Positions 1 to 8,669 of a DNA stretch of 64,000 nt are shown piece by piece (within the stretch, counting starts at the first letter, position 1; every line of letters starts with the position of its first letter). The notes under the pieces were generated by a model, which was not told the DNA's origin, ran no database searches, and worked only from the letters and a program-made list of their open reading frames with translations. This DNA is from Bradyrhizobium huanghuaihaiense (GTDB lineage Bacteria > Pseudomonadota > Alphaproteobacteria > Rhizobiales > Xanthobacteraceae): contig NZ_VLLA01000020.1 in assembly GCF_007830635.1 (NCBI RefSeq), positions 62,001 through 126,000 of the forward strand. Reading direction: 5' to 3'. The translations under genes and the position numbers were made by a program.

Positions 1-312
<312 letters not shown>

Positions 313-348
313 GCCCGCGCTCTTCGGCTGTGGCTAGTTTGCTCCGCT

Positions 349-449
349 GTCATCGCCCGCGAAGGCGGGCGATCCAGTATCCCAGAGACCTCGCCTTCGC
401 CACAGACGCCGCGGCGTACTGGATACCCCGCCTTCGCGGGGTATGACGA
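349..449. repeat. Palindromic dispersed repeat (CGCCCGCGAAGGCGGGCGATCCAGTA family)
   Basis: Two arms of about 33 bases face each other: the left arm at 349-382 contains CGCCCGCGAAGGCGGGCGA then TCCAGTAT, and the right arm at 417-449 is its imperfect reverse complement. Each arm also contains its own short palindrome around CGCGAAGGCG. It fills the space between gcdH and the next gene and could fold into a long hairpin in RNA. Confidence 0.75.
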
Positions 450-478
450 AGAGTGTGGCGGTACGTACAGGAAGTCCC

Positions 479-1402
479 ATGTCCGACAACGACGACGTCC
501 CGTTCAACCGCAACTTTCCACTTCAGCCTGGCGTCGTCGAGGAAGTCCGTCCCGGCGTGCGGCGCGTGCTCTGTAACAATCCGAGCCCCTTCACCTTCAC
601 CGGCACAGTCAGCTACATCGTCGGCACCGGCAACGTCGCGATCATCGATCCCGGCCCTGATGATGCGGCGCATGCGGCGGCGCTGCTCGAGGCCGTGCGC
701 GGCGAGACGGTGACGCATATCTTCGTCACCCACACCCACCGTGACCATTCGCCGAACACCGCGCGGATCAAGCAGGCAACCGGCGCGCCGGTTTATGCCG
801 AAGGCCCGCACCGCGCCTCGCGCCCGCGCTTCGAGAGCGAGAAGCACAATCCGGAATCCGGCGTCGATCGCGATTTCGCGCCCGACATCAGGATCGCCCA
901 TGGCGACGTTGTCGAGGGCGACGGCTGGCGCCTCGAGGCCGTGGCGACGCCCGGCCACACCGCCAACCACCTCGCCTTCGCCTGGTCGGAGCGGAAATTC
1001 AATTTCGTCGGCGACCATGTGATGGGCTGGTCGACCTCGATCGTGGCGCCGCCCGACGGCTCGATGATCGACTACATGGACTCGCTCGACCGTCTCGCCG
1101 CGCGCGAGGAGGATCTCTACTTCTCCGGTCACGGCCCCGAGATCCCGGACGGCCCGCGCTTCGTGCGTTTCCTGATCCGCCACCGCAAGGCGCGCGAGGC
1201 CTCGATCCTGCACCGCCTCGCCAAGGGCGAGGCCGACATCCCGACCATGGTGCGCGCGATCTATATCGGCATCGATCCGAGGCTGACGACGGCCGCCGGC
1301 TATTCCGTGCTGGCGCATCTGGAAGATCTCGTCGCCCGCGGTGTGGTGGCAACCGACGGCGATCCCGTGATCACCGGGACGTACCGGATGGCGGGCGCCT
1401 AG
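479..1402 (+). CDS. MBL-fold metallo-hydrolase
   Basis: A soluble metallo-beta-lactamase-fold hydrolase of about 307 residues. The zinc-ligand motif HTHRDHSP is visible, followed by a GHTANHLAF histidine, the GDHVMGW aspartate and a late SGHGPEI histidine, so the metal site looks complete. A C-terminal winged-helix-like segment follows, as in LACTB2-type proteins. I chose the ATG at 479 because AGGAAG lies just upstream; an in-frame ATG at 443 sits inside the preceding palindromic repeat and is unlikely. The substrate cannot be inferred. It probably stands alone. Confidence 0.85.
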   Translation: MSDNDDVPFNRNFPLQPGVVEEVRPGVRRVLCNNPSPFTFTGTVSYIVGTGNVAIIDPGPDDAAHAAALLEAVRGETVTHIFVTHTHRDHSPNTARIKQATGAPVYAEGPHRASRPRFESEKHNPESGVDRDFAPDIRIAHGDVVEGDGWRLEAVATPGHTANHLAFAWSERKFNFVGDHVMGWSTSIVAPPDGSMIDYMDSLDRLAAREEDLYFSGHGPEIPDGPRFVRFLIRHRKAREASILHRLAKGEADIPTMVRAIYIGIDPRLTTAAGYSVLAHLEDLVARGVVATDGDPVITGTYRMAGA

Positions 1403-1406
1403 CCCT

Positions 1407-1533
1407 CGTCATTCCGGGGCGCGCGCCAGCACGAACCCGGAATCCATCGGGCCGCAGTGTTGGTGGATGAATGGATTCTCTGATGCGCAATTGCGCATCA
1501 TAGTTCGATGCTGCGCATCACCCCGGAGTGACA
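1407..1533. repeat. Palindromic dispersed repeat (CGTCATTCCGGGGC family)
   Basis: The segment begins with CGTCATTCCGGGGCGCG and ends with the near reverse complement CACCCCGGAGTGAC. Nested inverted segments (GGAATCCAT/ATGGATTC and GATGCGCAATTGCGCATC) lie inside. It has the same outer ends as the repeats near 15.0 and 23.1 kb and lies between convergent genes. Confidence 0.7.
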
Positions 1534-1539
1534 CCAGGG

Positions 1540-2394
1540 CTATTTCTTCACCGTCTTCGCCGGTGCCTTCGGCGGCACCACCGGCGTCTTCTTCACCGGC
1601 TTGAGCGCATCGGCATCGGCGGCGGTGTTGAGATCCTCGATGAATTTCTTCACGCGTGCGGCATTGCTGCCGAGATCGCTATCGAAATAGCGCGAGGCGG
1701 AGCGGATATCGACGCGGGAATCCTCGCCGTCGGGCACGACCCTGATGGAAATGTCCTCGCGCAAGCCCATGATGGGCGTGCGGGCCACCGCCTCGATGCG
1801 ACCCATGCGGCGCGGCGGCTGCGGCGCGCGCTCGTCGATGACGAGCCATTTGCGCTTGTTGACCAGCTGCAGCGCGATCGCATAGGCGCGATCGACCGGG
1901 ATCTCGAGCTCGATCGGCTCGATATCAGGATAAAAATGGCGCTGCTGCTCGGCCGAATAGAGGCCGGCATAGACGGCCGTATTGGCGCCGTCACCGGCGC
2001 GCAGCCGCGCCAAAGCGTCGAAGCGGGGCGGGTCGATCGGGTCGGTGGTGATGTCGTGGATCGCCGGCAGCTTGCGGTATTGCAGGGCGAGATAGGCGGG
2101 GTAGGCGAGGATCGCGCCATCGATCAGGAACGCGAGCAGGATGCGCGTCATGCCGCGCGAGCCGTTCTGCCAGATCGCGGCGAAGCCCGCGAGCCCGAAC
2201 AGGATCGAGAGCCCGGCGATCGCGAGGCCCCCGAAGAAGGTGACGAGCGCCGGCTTCGGCTCCAGGAAGCCGAAGCGGACGACGAGGATCGATACCAGGA
2301 CGGCCACCACCGCGAACACGGCGAGATTTCGCGCCCAGCTGGCGAGGCTGGACACGGGCTCCGTCTGGTAGGGAGCGGAAAACCTGCGGGCCAT
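1540..2394 (-). CDS. DUF1499 domain membrane protein
   Basis: The protein has about 284 residues. Three to four hydrophobic segments fill the N-terminal ~110 residues (NLAVFAVVAVLVSILVVRF, LVTFFGGLAIAGLSILFGLAG, ILLAFLIDGAILAYPAYLAL). A soluble DUF1499-like domain follows (PPRFDALARLR, then VDRAYAIALQLV, RIEAVARTPIMGLREDISIRV, DSRVDIRSASRYFDSDLGSNAARV). The tail is rich in Lys, Pro and Ala. The ATG at 2394 (MARRFSAPYQ) is preferred over an upstream GTG at 2466. The biochemical role of DUF1499 proteins is not known. Confidence 0.82.
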   Translation of the reverse strand: MARRFSAPYQTEPVSSLASWARNLAVFAVVAVLVSILVVRFGFLEPKPALVTFFGGLAIAGLSILFGLAGFAAIWQNGSRGMTRILLAFLIDGAILAYPAYLALQYRKLPAIHDITTDPIDPPRFDALARLRAGDGANTAVYAGLYSAEQQRHFYPDIEPIELEIPVDRAYAIALQLVNKRKWLVIDERAPQPPRRMGRIEAVARTPIMGLREDISIRVVPDGEDSRVDIRSASRYFDSDLGSNAARVKKFIEDLNTAADADALKPVKKTPVVPPKAPAKTVKK

Positions 2395-2493
2395 CGGGTG
2401 AAGCTCTGCCGGGGTCTTGGAGGCGGTGCCGGCCGATCTGGCGCGACGATGGGCCGTTGAGACCACGGCCCGGCGGCAAATTCAAGGGTCGTT

Positions 2494-2653
2494 CACCCTC
2501 CCCTGGAGGGGGAGGGTCGATCGCGCGCAGCGCGAGCGGGGTGGGGTGACAGTCTCTCCACCGAGGCGGTGCCCGCGTGGAGAGATCACCCCACCCCGTC
2601 TCACATTGCGCTTCGCTCCATGTGAGCCGACCCTCCCCCTCCAGGGGAGGGTG
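2494..2653. repeat. Long palindromic repeat (ACCCTCCCCTGGAGGGGGAGGGTCG family)
   Basis: The ends CACCCTCCCCTGGAGGGGGAG (left) and the reversed CCTCCCCCTCCAGGGGAGGGTG (right) are near-perfect complements about 160 bases apart. Inner arms GCGGGGTGGGGTGA and TCACCCCACCCCG pair as well, so the whole segment could form one extended hairpin. It sits upstream of the DUF1499 gene and just beyond the stop of the acyl-CoA ligase, both on the minus strand. Confidence 0.75.
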
Positions 2654-2663
2654 GCACCAAGGC

Positions 2664-4292
2664 TCACGCCGCCGCGTTCGGGAAGCGGTAATCCTTGAAC
2701 TGGTCGCGCAGCGCCGTCTTCAGGATCTTGCCGGTCGCGGTATGCGGGATGCCGTCGACGAAGGCGACGTCGTCCGGCATCCACCATTTGGCGATCTTGC
2801 CGTCCATGAATTTCAGGATGTCCTCGCGGCTCGCCTGCTGGCCCTGCTTGAGCTGCACGATCAGGAGCGGCCGCTCGTCCCATTTGGGGTGGAACACGCC
2901 GATCACGGCGGCTTCCGCCACGGCCGGATGGCCGACCGCGAGGTTTTCGAGGTCGATCGAGGAGATCCACTCGCCGCCGGACTTGATCACGTCCTTGGAG
3001 CGGTCGGTGATCCGCATATAGCCGTCCTCGTCGATGGTCGAGACGTCGCCGGTGTCGAAGAAGCCTTCCTCGTCGAGGATGTTGGCGTCGACGCGGTAAT
3101 AGGCCTTGGCGACGGCGGGCCCGGAGACCTTGAGGCGGCCGAAAGTCTTGCCGTCCCAGGGCAGCTCCTTGCCGGCATCGTCGGTGATCTTCATCTGCAC
3201 GGCGAAGGGGGCATAGCCCTGCATCTGCAGGACGTCGAGCTTGGCATCGCCGGTTGCGTTCTGGAACGGCGGCTTCAGGGCCGCGACGCTGCCGATCGGG
3301 CTCATCTCGGTCATGCCCCAGGCGTGGCGGACGCTCGAGCCCATGTCGAGGAAGGCCTTGATCATCGAGCGCGGCATCGCCGAGCCGCCGCAGATCACCA
3401 TCTTCAGCTCCGGCAGCTTCAGATTGTTGGCGGTCATGTGCTGGAGCAGCATCAGCCAGACCGTGGGCACGCCGGCGGTGTGCGTCACCTTCTCGGTCGA
3501 GAGCAGCTCGTAGACCGAGGCGCCGTCGAGCTTGGCGCCGGGCATCACCAGCTTGGTGCCCTGCGAGGGCGCGGAGAAGGCGATGCCCCAGCTATTGGCG
3601 TGGAACAGCGGCACCACCGGCAGCATCGTCTCAGAGGCGCTGGTCCCGAGCGCATCGACATTGTTGGCCATCAGCGCGTGCAGCACATTGGAGCGATGCG
3701 AGTACAGCACGCCCTTCGGGTCGCCCGTGGTGCCCGACGTGTAGCACATCGCGGCCGCCGTGTTCTCGTCAAAGTCCTTCCATTTGAATTTGCCGTCGGC
3801 CTGCGCAATCCAGTCCTCGTAGGCCACCGCATTCTTCAGCGTGGTCTGCGGCATATGCGCCTTGTCCGTCAGCACGATGTAGCGCTCCACGCTTGGCAGC
3901 TTGTCGGCGATCTTCTCCAGGATCGGAACGAAGGTGATGTCGGTCATCACGATGCGGTCCTGCGCATGGTTGATGATCCAGGCGATCTGCTCGGGGAAAA
4001 GGCGGGGATTGACGGTATGGCAGATGGCGCCGATGCCCATGATGCCGTACCACACCTCGAGATGGCGCCAGGTGTTCCAGGCGATCGTAGCGACGCGGTC
4101 GCCGAGCTTGATGCCGTCGCGCTCCAGCATCTGGGAGACCTTGAGCGCGCGCTTGTGGATCTCGGCATAGTTGGTGCGGTGGATCGGTCCCTCGACCGAT
4201 CGTGTGACCACCTCCTGCTTGCCATGAATCCTGGCGGCGTGTTCGATGATCCGGTGGCAGAGCAGGGGCCAGTCTTGCATCAAACCAAGCAT
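2664..4292 (-). CDS. Acyl-CoA synthetase (fatty acid--CoA ligase family)
   Basis: A 542-residue ANL-superfamily ligase of normal length. The AMP/phosphate loop YTSGTTGDPKGV, the adenylate motif WGMTEMSP, the hinge region FDTGDVSTIDEDGYMRITDR with SKDVIKSGGEWIS, and the catalytic lysine in TATGKILKT near the C-terminus are all present. It should activate a carboxylic acid to its CoA thioester through an acyl-adenylate. The overall pattern is that of medium/long-chain fatty acyl-CoA ligases of alphaproteobacteria; the exact chain length is not deducible. The nearby gcdH and other acyl-CoA genes agree with fatty or dicarboxylic acid catabolism. Confidence 0.9.
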   Translation of the reverse strand: MLGLMQDWPLLCHRIIEHAARIHGKQEVVTRSVEGPIHRTNYAEIHKRALKVSQMLERDGIKLGDRVATIAWNTWRHLEVWYGIMGIGAICHTVNPRLFPEQIAWIINHAQDRIVMTDITFVPILEKIADKLPSVERYIVLTDKAHMPQTTLKNAVAYEDWIAQADGKFKWKDFDENTAAAMCYTSGTTGDPKGVLYSHRSNVLHALMANNVDALGTSASETMLPVVPLFHANSWGIAFSAPSQGTKLVMPGAKLDGASVYELLSTEKVTHTAGVPTVWLMLLQHMTANNLKLPELKMVICGGSAMPRSMIKAFLDMGSSVRHAWGMTEMSPIGSVAALKPPFQNATGDAKLDVLQMQGYAPFAVQMKITDDAGKELPWDGKTFGRLKVSGPAVAKAYYRVDANILDEEGFFDTGDVSTIDEDGYMRITDRSKDVIKSGGEWISSIDLENLAVGHPAVAEAAVIGVFHPKWDERPLLIVQLKQGQQASREDILKFMDGKIAKWWMPDDVAFVDGIPHTATGKILKTALRDQFKDYRFPNAAA

Positions 4293-4357
4293 TCCGACGT
4301 TCCTCCGAGAAGTCGCTGGGCGCGTTTTTGCTCTCAGCGTTGGGCCAATGAATTGTC

Positions 4358-5440
4358 ATGAATTTTAGCCTGCCGGACTTTCGCCGCAAATGGTCTTGTC
4401 GCGGCTATATGTCCGCCGGCGCGGCAATGGTTACCGTCGCGCTGGGGCTGACGCTTGTGCTGACGGAGCGGGCAGAGGCGCGAAAATATGCTTCCCCGCT
4501 GGATATCTTTGGCATTGCTGCACCACGGCCGCGTGCGAAGGTTCATTCCGCCAGGATCCCGCTCCCGAAACCACGCCCTGAGGAGGCCCCGAAAGCGTCG
4601 GACGAGGCCCCGCCGCAGGTGGAGGGCAAGCCGTCCCCGGACAAGCCGGGGGACACCAGGCCCGCCGAAGCCGCGCGACCGCCCGAGAAGCAGGTCTCCG
4701 CCTGCCGCCTTGCGCTGACCGAGGAGATCGCGATCGCACCTTCCATCCCGGATATCCGCGGCCCCGGCGCCTGCGGCGGCGAGGATCTGGTGCGGCTCGA
4801 GGCCATCGTGCTGCCGGACAAGCGCAAGGTGACGGTGAAGCCGGCGGCGATCCTCCGCTGTACCATGGCCTCCGCGATCGCCGACTGGGTGCGCAAGGAC
4901 ATGGTGCCGCTGGCCGCGAGCCTCGGCACGACCATCAGCGATCTCGACAATTTCGACAGCTTCGAATGCCGGGGGCGCAACCGCATCGCCGGCGCGATGC
5001 TGTCCGAGCACGGCAAGGCCAACGCCCTCGACGTCCGCGCCATCAAGCTCGCCAATGGGCAGTCGATCGGCCTCACCGACCGCACCATGTCGCGCGATGT
5101 GCGCGAGCGCGTGCTGCATTCGGTCTGTACGCGCTTCTCCACCGTGCTCGGGCCGGGCTCGGACTGGTACCACGAGGACCATATCCATCTCGATCTCGCG
5201 CAGCGGCGCAACGATTACCGGATTTGCCAGTGGAACGTGTGGGATCCCCTGCCGCAGGTCGCGCCGCTCTTGCCGGCGGAGCGTCCCGAGGAGGCGCCGC
5301 CGCGCGAGGTCGCGGCCAAGCCCGGGGCAAAGGAAGGCGCTGATGACGAGGCCGCGGAGAAATCCCCCGCGCCTGAGGACAAGACGGCACCCGGGAAGAA
5401 GGCTCAGTCGCACAAGCCGGCAACAAAAAAGCGCCGGTAA
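4358..5440 (+). CDS. Extensin-like C-terminal domain protein, exported
   Basis: The 360-residue protein begins with a basic segment and a hydrophobic stretch (SAGAAMVTVALGLTLVLTERAEA) that looks like a signal peptide or anchor. A Pro/Lys/Glu-rich linker follows, then a domain with cysteines and metal-ligand-like motifs: ACGGEDLVRLEAI, AILRCTMASAIADW, FECRGRN, SEHGKANALDVRAI and SDWYHEDHIHLDL. This is the extensin-like_C family, which resembles peptidoglycan-cleaving DD-peptidases in its HxxxxALD and HxH pattern. The C-terminal tail is again Lys/Pro/Ala-rich. The stop codon lies inside the terminator hairpin that follows. A cell-wall role is inferred. Confidence 0.85.
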   Translation: MNFSLPDFRRKWSCRGYMSAGAAMVTVALGLTLVLTERAEARKYASPLDIFGIAAPRPRAKVHSARIPLPKPRPEEAPKASDEAPPQVEGKPSPDKPGDTRPAEAARPPEKQVSACRLALTEEIAIAPSIPDIRGPGACGGEDLVRLEAIVLPDKRKVTVKPAAILRCTMASAIADWVRKDMVPLAASLGTTISDLDNFDSFECRGRNRIAGAMLSEHGKANALDVRAIKLANGQSIGLTDRTMSRDVRERVLHSVCTRFSTVLGPGSDWYHEDHIHLDLAQRRNDYRICQWNVWDPLPQVAPLLPAERPEEAPPREVAAKPGAKEGADDEAAEKSPAPEDKTAPGKKAQSHKPATKKRR

Positions 5441-5453
5441 GACCGGCGCTTTT
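5427..5453. terminator. Bidirectional rho-independent terminator
   Basis: The perfect 8-bp stem GCGCCGGT / ACCGGCGC with loop AAG is flanked by A residues on the left and T residues on the right, so it can terminate transcription from both sides. It separates the convergent extensin-like and L,D-transpeptidase genes. The TAA stop of the former is made by the end of the stem and the loop. Confidence 0.88.
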
Positions 5454-5476
5454 GGATGTCAGAGGTCAGGAGGCGA

Positions 5477-6163
5477 TCAGTAGCTGCCCGCCTGGCCGGT
5501 TCCGCCGGCGCCGAGCGCCAGCCGGGAATTGTAGGGCGAGTCGCCGTGCTTCGGCTCGAGCACGACCACGATCGTGCCGACCTTGACGCGATCATAGAGA
5601 TCGATCGCGTCCTCGTTGGTCAGGCGGATGCAGCCTGACGAAATCGAGGCGCCGATATATTCCGGCTGGTTGGTGCCGTGGATGCGGAACAATGTGTCTT
5701 TCCCGCCGGAATAGAGGTAAATCGCGCGAGAGCCCATCGGATTGTCCGGGCCGGGTGCGACATAGGTCGGCACGCCCAGGCGCGAAATTTCGCCGGGGGT
5801 GGGGTGCCAGGCCGGCCACTCGGTCTTGCTGCCGACCTTGGCGATGCCCGACCAGGCCATGGCCTCTTCGCCGACGGTGATGCCGTAACGGATCGCCTTG
5901 CCGCCATCCTGCACGTAATAAAGATAGTGATTGTCGGAATCGACCACGATCGAGCCCGGTGATTCCTTGCGGTGATATTCGACGATGGCGCGGCGGAACG
6001 GCTCCGCGACCGGGGTGTTCTCGTACCGGACCTTGGCAAGGAGTTCCTTGTCCTTCGGCTTGAATGCCTTGGTGTCGGTCGCCTCGAAATGCGTGGCCTG
6101 CATGCAGCCCGACAGCATCAGGCCCGCGGCCAAAATTCCCAACTTAACTTTCAGCGACGACAT
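5477..6163 (-). CDS. L,D-transpeptidase (YkuD domain) lipoprotein
   Basis: A 228-residue protein with a lipoprotein signal (GILAAGLMLSGC, lipobox LSGC), so it is probably anchored in the periplasm. The YkuD catalytic region is complete: FRIHGTNQPEYIG supplies the histidine and SISSGCIRLTNEDAIDL the nucleophilic cysteine. Such enzymes make 3-3 peptidoglycan cross-links or attach proteins to peptidoglycan. It converges on the extensin-like gene across a shared terminator. Confidence 0.92.
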   Translation of the reverse strand: MSSLKVKLGILAAGLMLSGCMQATHFEATDTKAFKPKDKELLAKVRYENTPVAEPFRRAIVEYHRKESPGSIVVDSDNHYLYYVQDGGKAIRYGITVGEEAMAWSGIAKVGSKTEWPAWHPTPGEISRLGVPTYVAPGPDNPMGSRAIYLYSGGKDTLFRIHGTNQPEYIGASISSGCIRLTNEDAIDLYDRVKVGTIVVVLEPKHGDSPYNSRLALGAGGTGQAGSY

Positions 6164-6490
6164 GATTTGGTTCCAATCAAAACAATACCGTGCGGAAGGC
6201 CCAAGCTTACCGCCCCAAGTTCCTCGACTCCGTTAAGCCCATTATCGTTGAAATCTGCCACAATTCCAGCGCTGAAGGCCTTTTCCCGCGCTGCGAGACC
6301 CAAGCTGTGGCTTTTCTGCCGCAAGTTTTGCGACGCTGTGGGGGGTTTTTGGCAAAGGAGGTCCGAACTGTCGATTTCGCGCCACAGTAGCGCCACAAAT
6401 GCAAACCCTCCGTTAATGTTGTTGTCATCGTGAACCTGTCAGAATCGCGCTAAAGGCTGTCATTCTGTCGCAGGTTCTCTGGAGTTGTTC
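6164..6490. other. Divergent intergenic region
   Basis: About 330 bases lie between the divergent L,D-transpeptidase and CorA-type genes. It must hold both promoters and the leader of the transporter. I see no RNA gene or convincing operator. GGAG at 6481-6484 serves as ribosome binding site for the ATG at 6491. Confidence 0.5.
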
Positions 6491-7468
6491 ATGTTTTCGG
6501 TGTTTGTTCCCTCCGAGTCCTCCCTCAAGAAGGCGGTGATCGAGGATCTGACGGTGCTGCCGGAGAACGCGGTCTGGATCGACCTCGTCAACCCCTCAGC
6601 CGCCGAGGACAAGGCCGTGGAGCGGCTGGCGGGCATCGCCATCCCGACCCGAGAAGATATGCAGGAGATCGAGATCTCCAGCCGGCTCTATATCGAGAAC
6701 GGCGCGCGCTACATGACCGCGACGCTGATGTGCCACTCTGATACCGACATGCCCCGGACCACCGCGGTGACCTTCATTCTCGGCGACCATCGCCTGGTGA
6801 CGGTGCGCTACGACCTGCCGAAGCCGTTTGCGCTGGTCGAGGCCAAGCTCGCCCGCTCCTGCACGCCGTCCATCACCGGCGAGATGGTGCTGATGGAACT
6901 CCTGGATGCCGTGATCGACCGCTGCGCCGACATTCTGGAGCGCTGCGGCGCCGAGATCGACCAGGTCTCGCACGACATCTTCGAGCCCGAAAGCGAGCGC
7001 CACGGTCACGCCAAGCAATATTCCCAGATCCTGATCTCGATCGGCCGCAAGGGGGATTTGACCTCCAAGGTCCGCGAGAGCCTGGTCTCGATCGGCCGTG
7101 TCGCCGCATTCCTCTCGGCGGTGGTGGAAGGCGTCAAATGGTCGAAGGACATGCGCGAGCAGCTCAAGACCATGCAGCGCGACGTCGTCTCGCTGACCGA
7201 CCATGCCTCCTATCTCTCCAACAAGATCACCTTCGTGCTCGACGCCATGCTCGGTGTCGTCAATCTCGAGCAGAACAACATCATCAAGCTGTTTTCGGTC
7301 ATGGCCGTTGTCCTGATGCCGCCGACGCTGATCGCCTCGATCTACGGCATGAACTTCAAGGCAATGCCGGAACTCGAATGGGTGCACGGCTATCCGATGG
7401 CGCTGGTGATGATGTTGATCGCCGCCATCGTCCCGTACTGGATCTTCAAATGGAAGAAGTGGCTGTGA
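6491..7468 (+). CDS. CorA family divalent-cation transporter
   Basis: About 325 residues, the usual CorA length. A long soluble N-terminal domain is followed by the coiled helix region (SKDMREQLKTMQRDVVSLTDHASYLSNK) and two C-terminal transmembrane helices. The signature YGMNF follows the first, with the short E-L-E-W-V-H-G loop, and the protein ends in the basic KWKKWL tail. CorA pentamers import Mg2+ or Co2+/Ni2+. The ATG at 6491 was chosen because GGAG lies six bases before it; a TTG at 6485 overlaps that site less well. The ion preference cannot be told from sequence. Confidence 0.92.
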   Translation: MFSVFVPSESSLKKAVIEDLTVLPENAVWIDLVNPSAAEDKAVERLAGIAIPTREDMQEIEISSRLYIENGARYMTATLMCHSDTDMPRTTAVTFILGDHRLVTVRYDLPKPFALVEAKLARSCTPSITGEMVLMELLDAVIDRCADILERCGAEIDQVSHDIFEPESERHGHAKQYSQILISIGRKGDLTSKVRESLVSIGRVAAFLSAVVEGVKWSKDMREQLKTMQRDVVSLTDHASYLSNKITFVLDAMLGVVNLEQNNIIKLFSVMAVVLMPPTLIASIYGMNFKAMPELEWVHGYPMALVMMLIAAIVPYWIFKWKKWL

Positions 7469-7673
7469 TCTCGTCCGCTCTCGGAAAATAGCTACCGAGA
7501 CCTTACGCTGGTCGCAGAGACACGGCGCATCGTGTCGCAGAATAGAGCGGGTTTGCGGCGTCGCGGTGATGCGTGTTTGCTGCCCCAATTCCTCCGGTAA
7601 AATTTGAGCGGTGGGCTGAACGTTTGCGCGAAACTTGTCTGCGATAAGTAGTGCGTAGCCGCGAGGAACAGCC

Positions 7674-7907
7674 ATGGTTGAAAAACACATAACGTCGCCC
7701 CGCAACGTCATCGATCTGGCGAACTATCGTCAGGTCCTGGCGAGCGGCAAGGCGTCGTCGATGTCGGCACGCCTGTGCCGGCACTGTGGTGCTCCGCTGC
7801 TCGATGGCGAGAACGACGACGACTGCTCGACTGCATTCAATGCCGCAGCTCCAAGTGCTGCAGCTCCAAGGCTGCGCGATCGGTCGCGTCGGATTCGAGT
7901 CGATTGA
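7674..7907 (+). CDS. Small hypothetical protein with CxxC pair
   Basis: An open frame of 77 codons with an acceptable composition and AGGAACAGCC before the ATG. Residues 34-40 read LCRHCGA, a CxxC zinc-finger-like pair, followed by an acidic DGENDDDC. I do not recognise a family. The C-terminal half is low complexity (Ala, Arg), so the true end or frame may differ. Confidence 0.5.
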   Translation: MVEKHITSPRNVIDLANYRQVLASGKASSMSARLCRHCGAPLLDGENDDDCSTAFNAAAPSAAAPRLRDRSRRIRVD

Positions 7908-7991
7908 GGAACGGAAGGAAGGGCGGGCGATCCAGGTCTTGCGGCGGCGTTGTCTGGATCGCCTCGCTTTCCGCCTTTCGTGGCAAATCAC

Positions 7992-8108
7992 CTAGCGCTG
8001 TATGATCTGCGCCGTCGAGACGATGGTCTCGGCGATCGCGCCGTCGTGGCTGAAGGGAGCCAAGTGCCTTTCGGCATCACGCAGCACGACCTCGACGTTG
8101 TCGCTCAT
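7992..8108 (-). CDS. Possible 38-residue small protein
   Basis: A short minus-strand frame begins MSDNVEVVLRDAERHLAPFS and ends AQIIQR. GAGGA lies six bases before its ATG, a good ribosome binding site, and the residue mix is that of an ordinary soluble peptide. It is followed by a stop TAG and overlaps no other convincing gene. No function can be suggested; it could also be a chance frame. Confidence 0.4.
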   Translation of the reverse strand: MSDNVEVVLRDAERHLAPFSHDGAIAETIVSTAQIIQR

Positions 8109-8165
8109 GCGTCCTCATCATGGCGTTTGCTGCACTCTACCCATTCGCGAGCTGTCGTAAGCCCA

Positions 8166-8456
8166 TCAGTCCTTGAATACGGACTTATGCCAATACATCT
8201 GCTCGTCTGCGAACCATGCTTCGTTCTGCTGCGTGCGGAGTCCCCGCAAGCACTTCATGTCGAGGCCGTACCGAGTCAATAGTCCAACTAGCTCCCGAAG
8301 ACTGAGGTCTTCGACGGGGTCTTCTAATGTCACCTCCAAGCCTCTTGGACTTCCGACAAAGTCCTTCACTGCATCAATGGATTTCAGCCAGTGAAAGAAG
8401 CTGTCTTCATCACCGTTCGAAAAGAACGGGGCCGGTTCCCTAATTGCGATCTTCAT
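8166..8456 (-). CDS. Hypothetical protein, 96 residues
   Basis: A 96-residue acidic protein with normal composition, containing FFHWLKSIDAVKDFVGSP, GLEVTLEDPVEDLSLRELVGLL and a C-terminal WFADEQMYWHKSVF aromatic cluster. The size and acidity resemble small immunity-type proteins, but no toxin partner is adjacent, so this is only a resemblance. The local DNA is lower in GC than its surroundings, which could mean recent acquisition. Confidence 0.7.
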   Translation of the reverse strand: MKIAIREPAPFFSNGDEDSFFHWLKSIDAVKDFVGSPRGLEVTLEDPVEDLSLRELVGLLTRYGLDMKCLRGLRTQQNEAWFADEQMYWHKSVFKD

Positions 8457-8511
8457 CGTCGATCCTACAAAAGCTGCCGAGATCGGAGAACGACGCTGCC
8501 GCCTCTTACTC

Positions 8512-8593
8512 CGTCATTGCGAGGAGCGAAGCGACGAAGCAATCCAGCGTCTTTCGGCGGCGGCAGGATTGCTTCGCTGCGCTCGCAATGACG
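8512..8593. repeat. Palindromic dispersed repeat (CGTCATTGCGAGGAGCGAAGC family)
   Basis: Left arm CGTCATTGCGAGGAGCGAAG...GAAGCAATCCAG and right arm GGATTGCTTCGCTGCGCTCGC then AATGACG are inverted copies about 80 bases apart end to end. The same family recurs at 25854-25933. It lies between genes. Confidence 0.85.
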
Positions 8594-8669
8594 AGTGGAG
8601 CCTGCGCGCATCACACTTCGCTCTCGTGCCCGGACGTAGCGCAGCGCTCCAGTCGCCGCGAAGCATCGC

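Noticed and set aside
349..2653. Closely spaced palindromes as a CRISPR array
   Set aside because: The elements are different in sequence, far apart and lack regular spacers; no cas gene is present.
2577..4361. A 594-codon plus-strand frame opposite the acyl-CoA ligase
   Set aside because: The minus-strand ligase has every family motif; the opposite frame has no recognisable domain and runs into the palindromic repeat.
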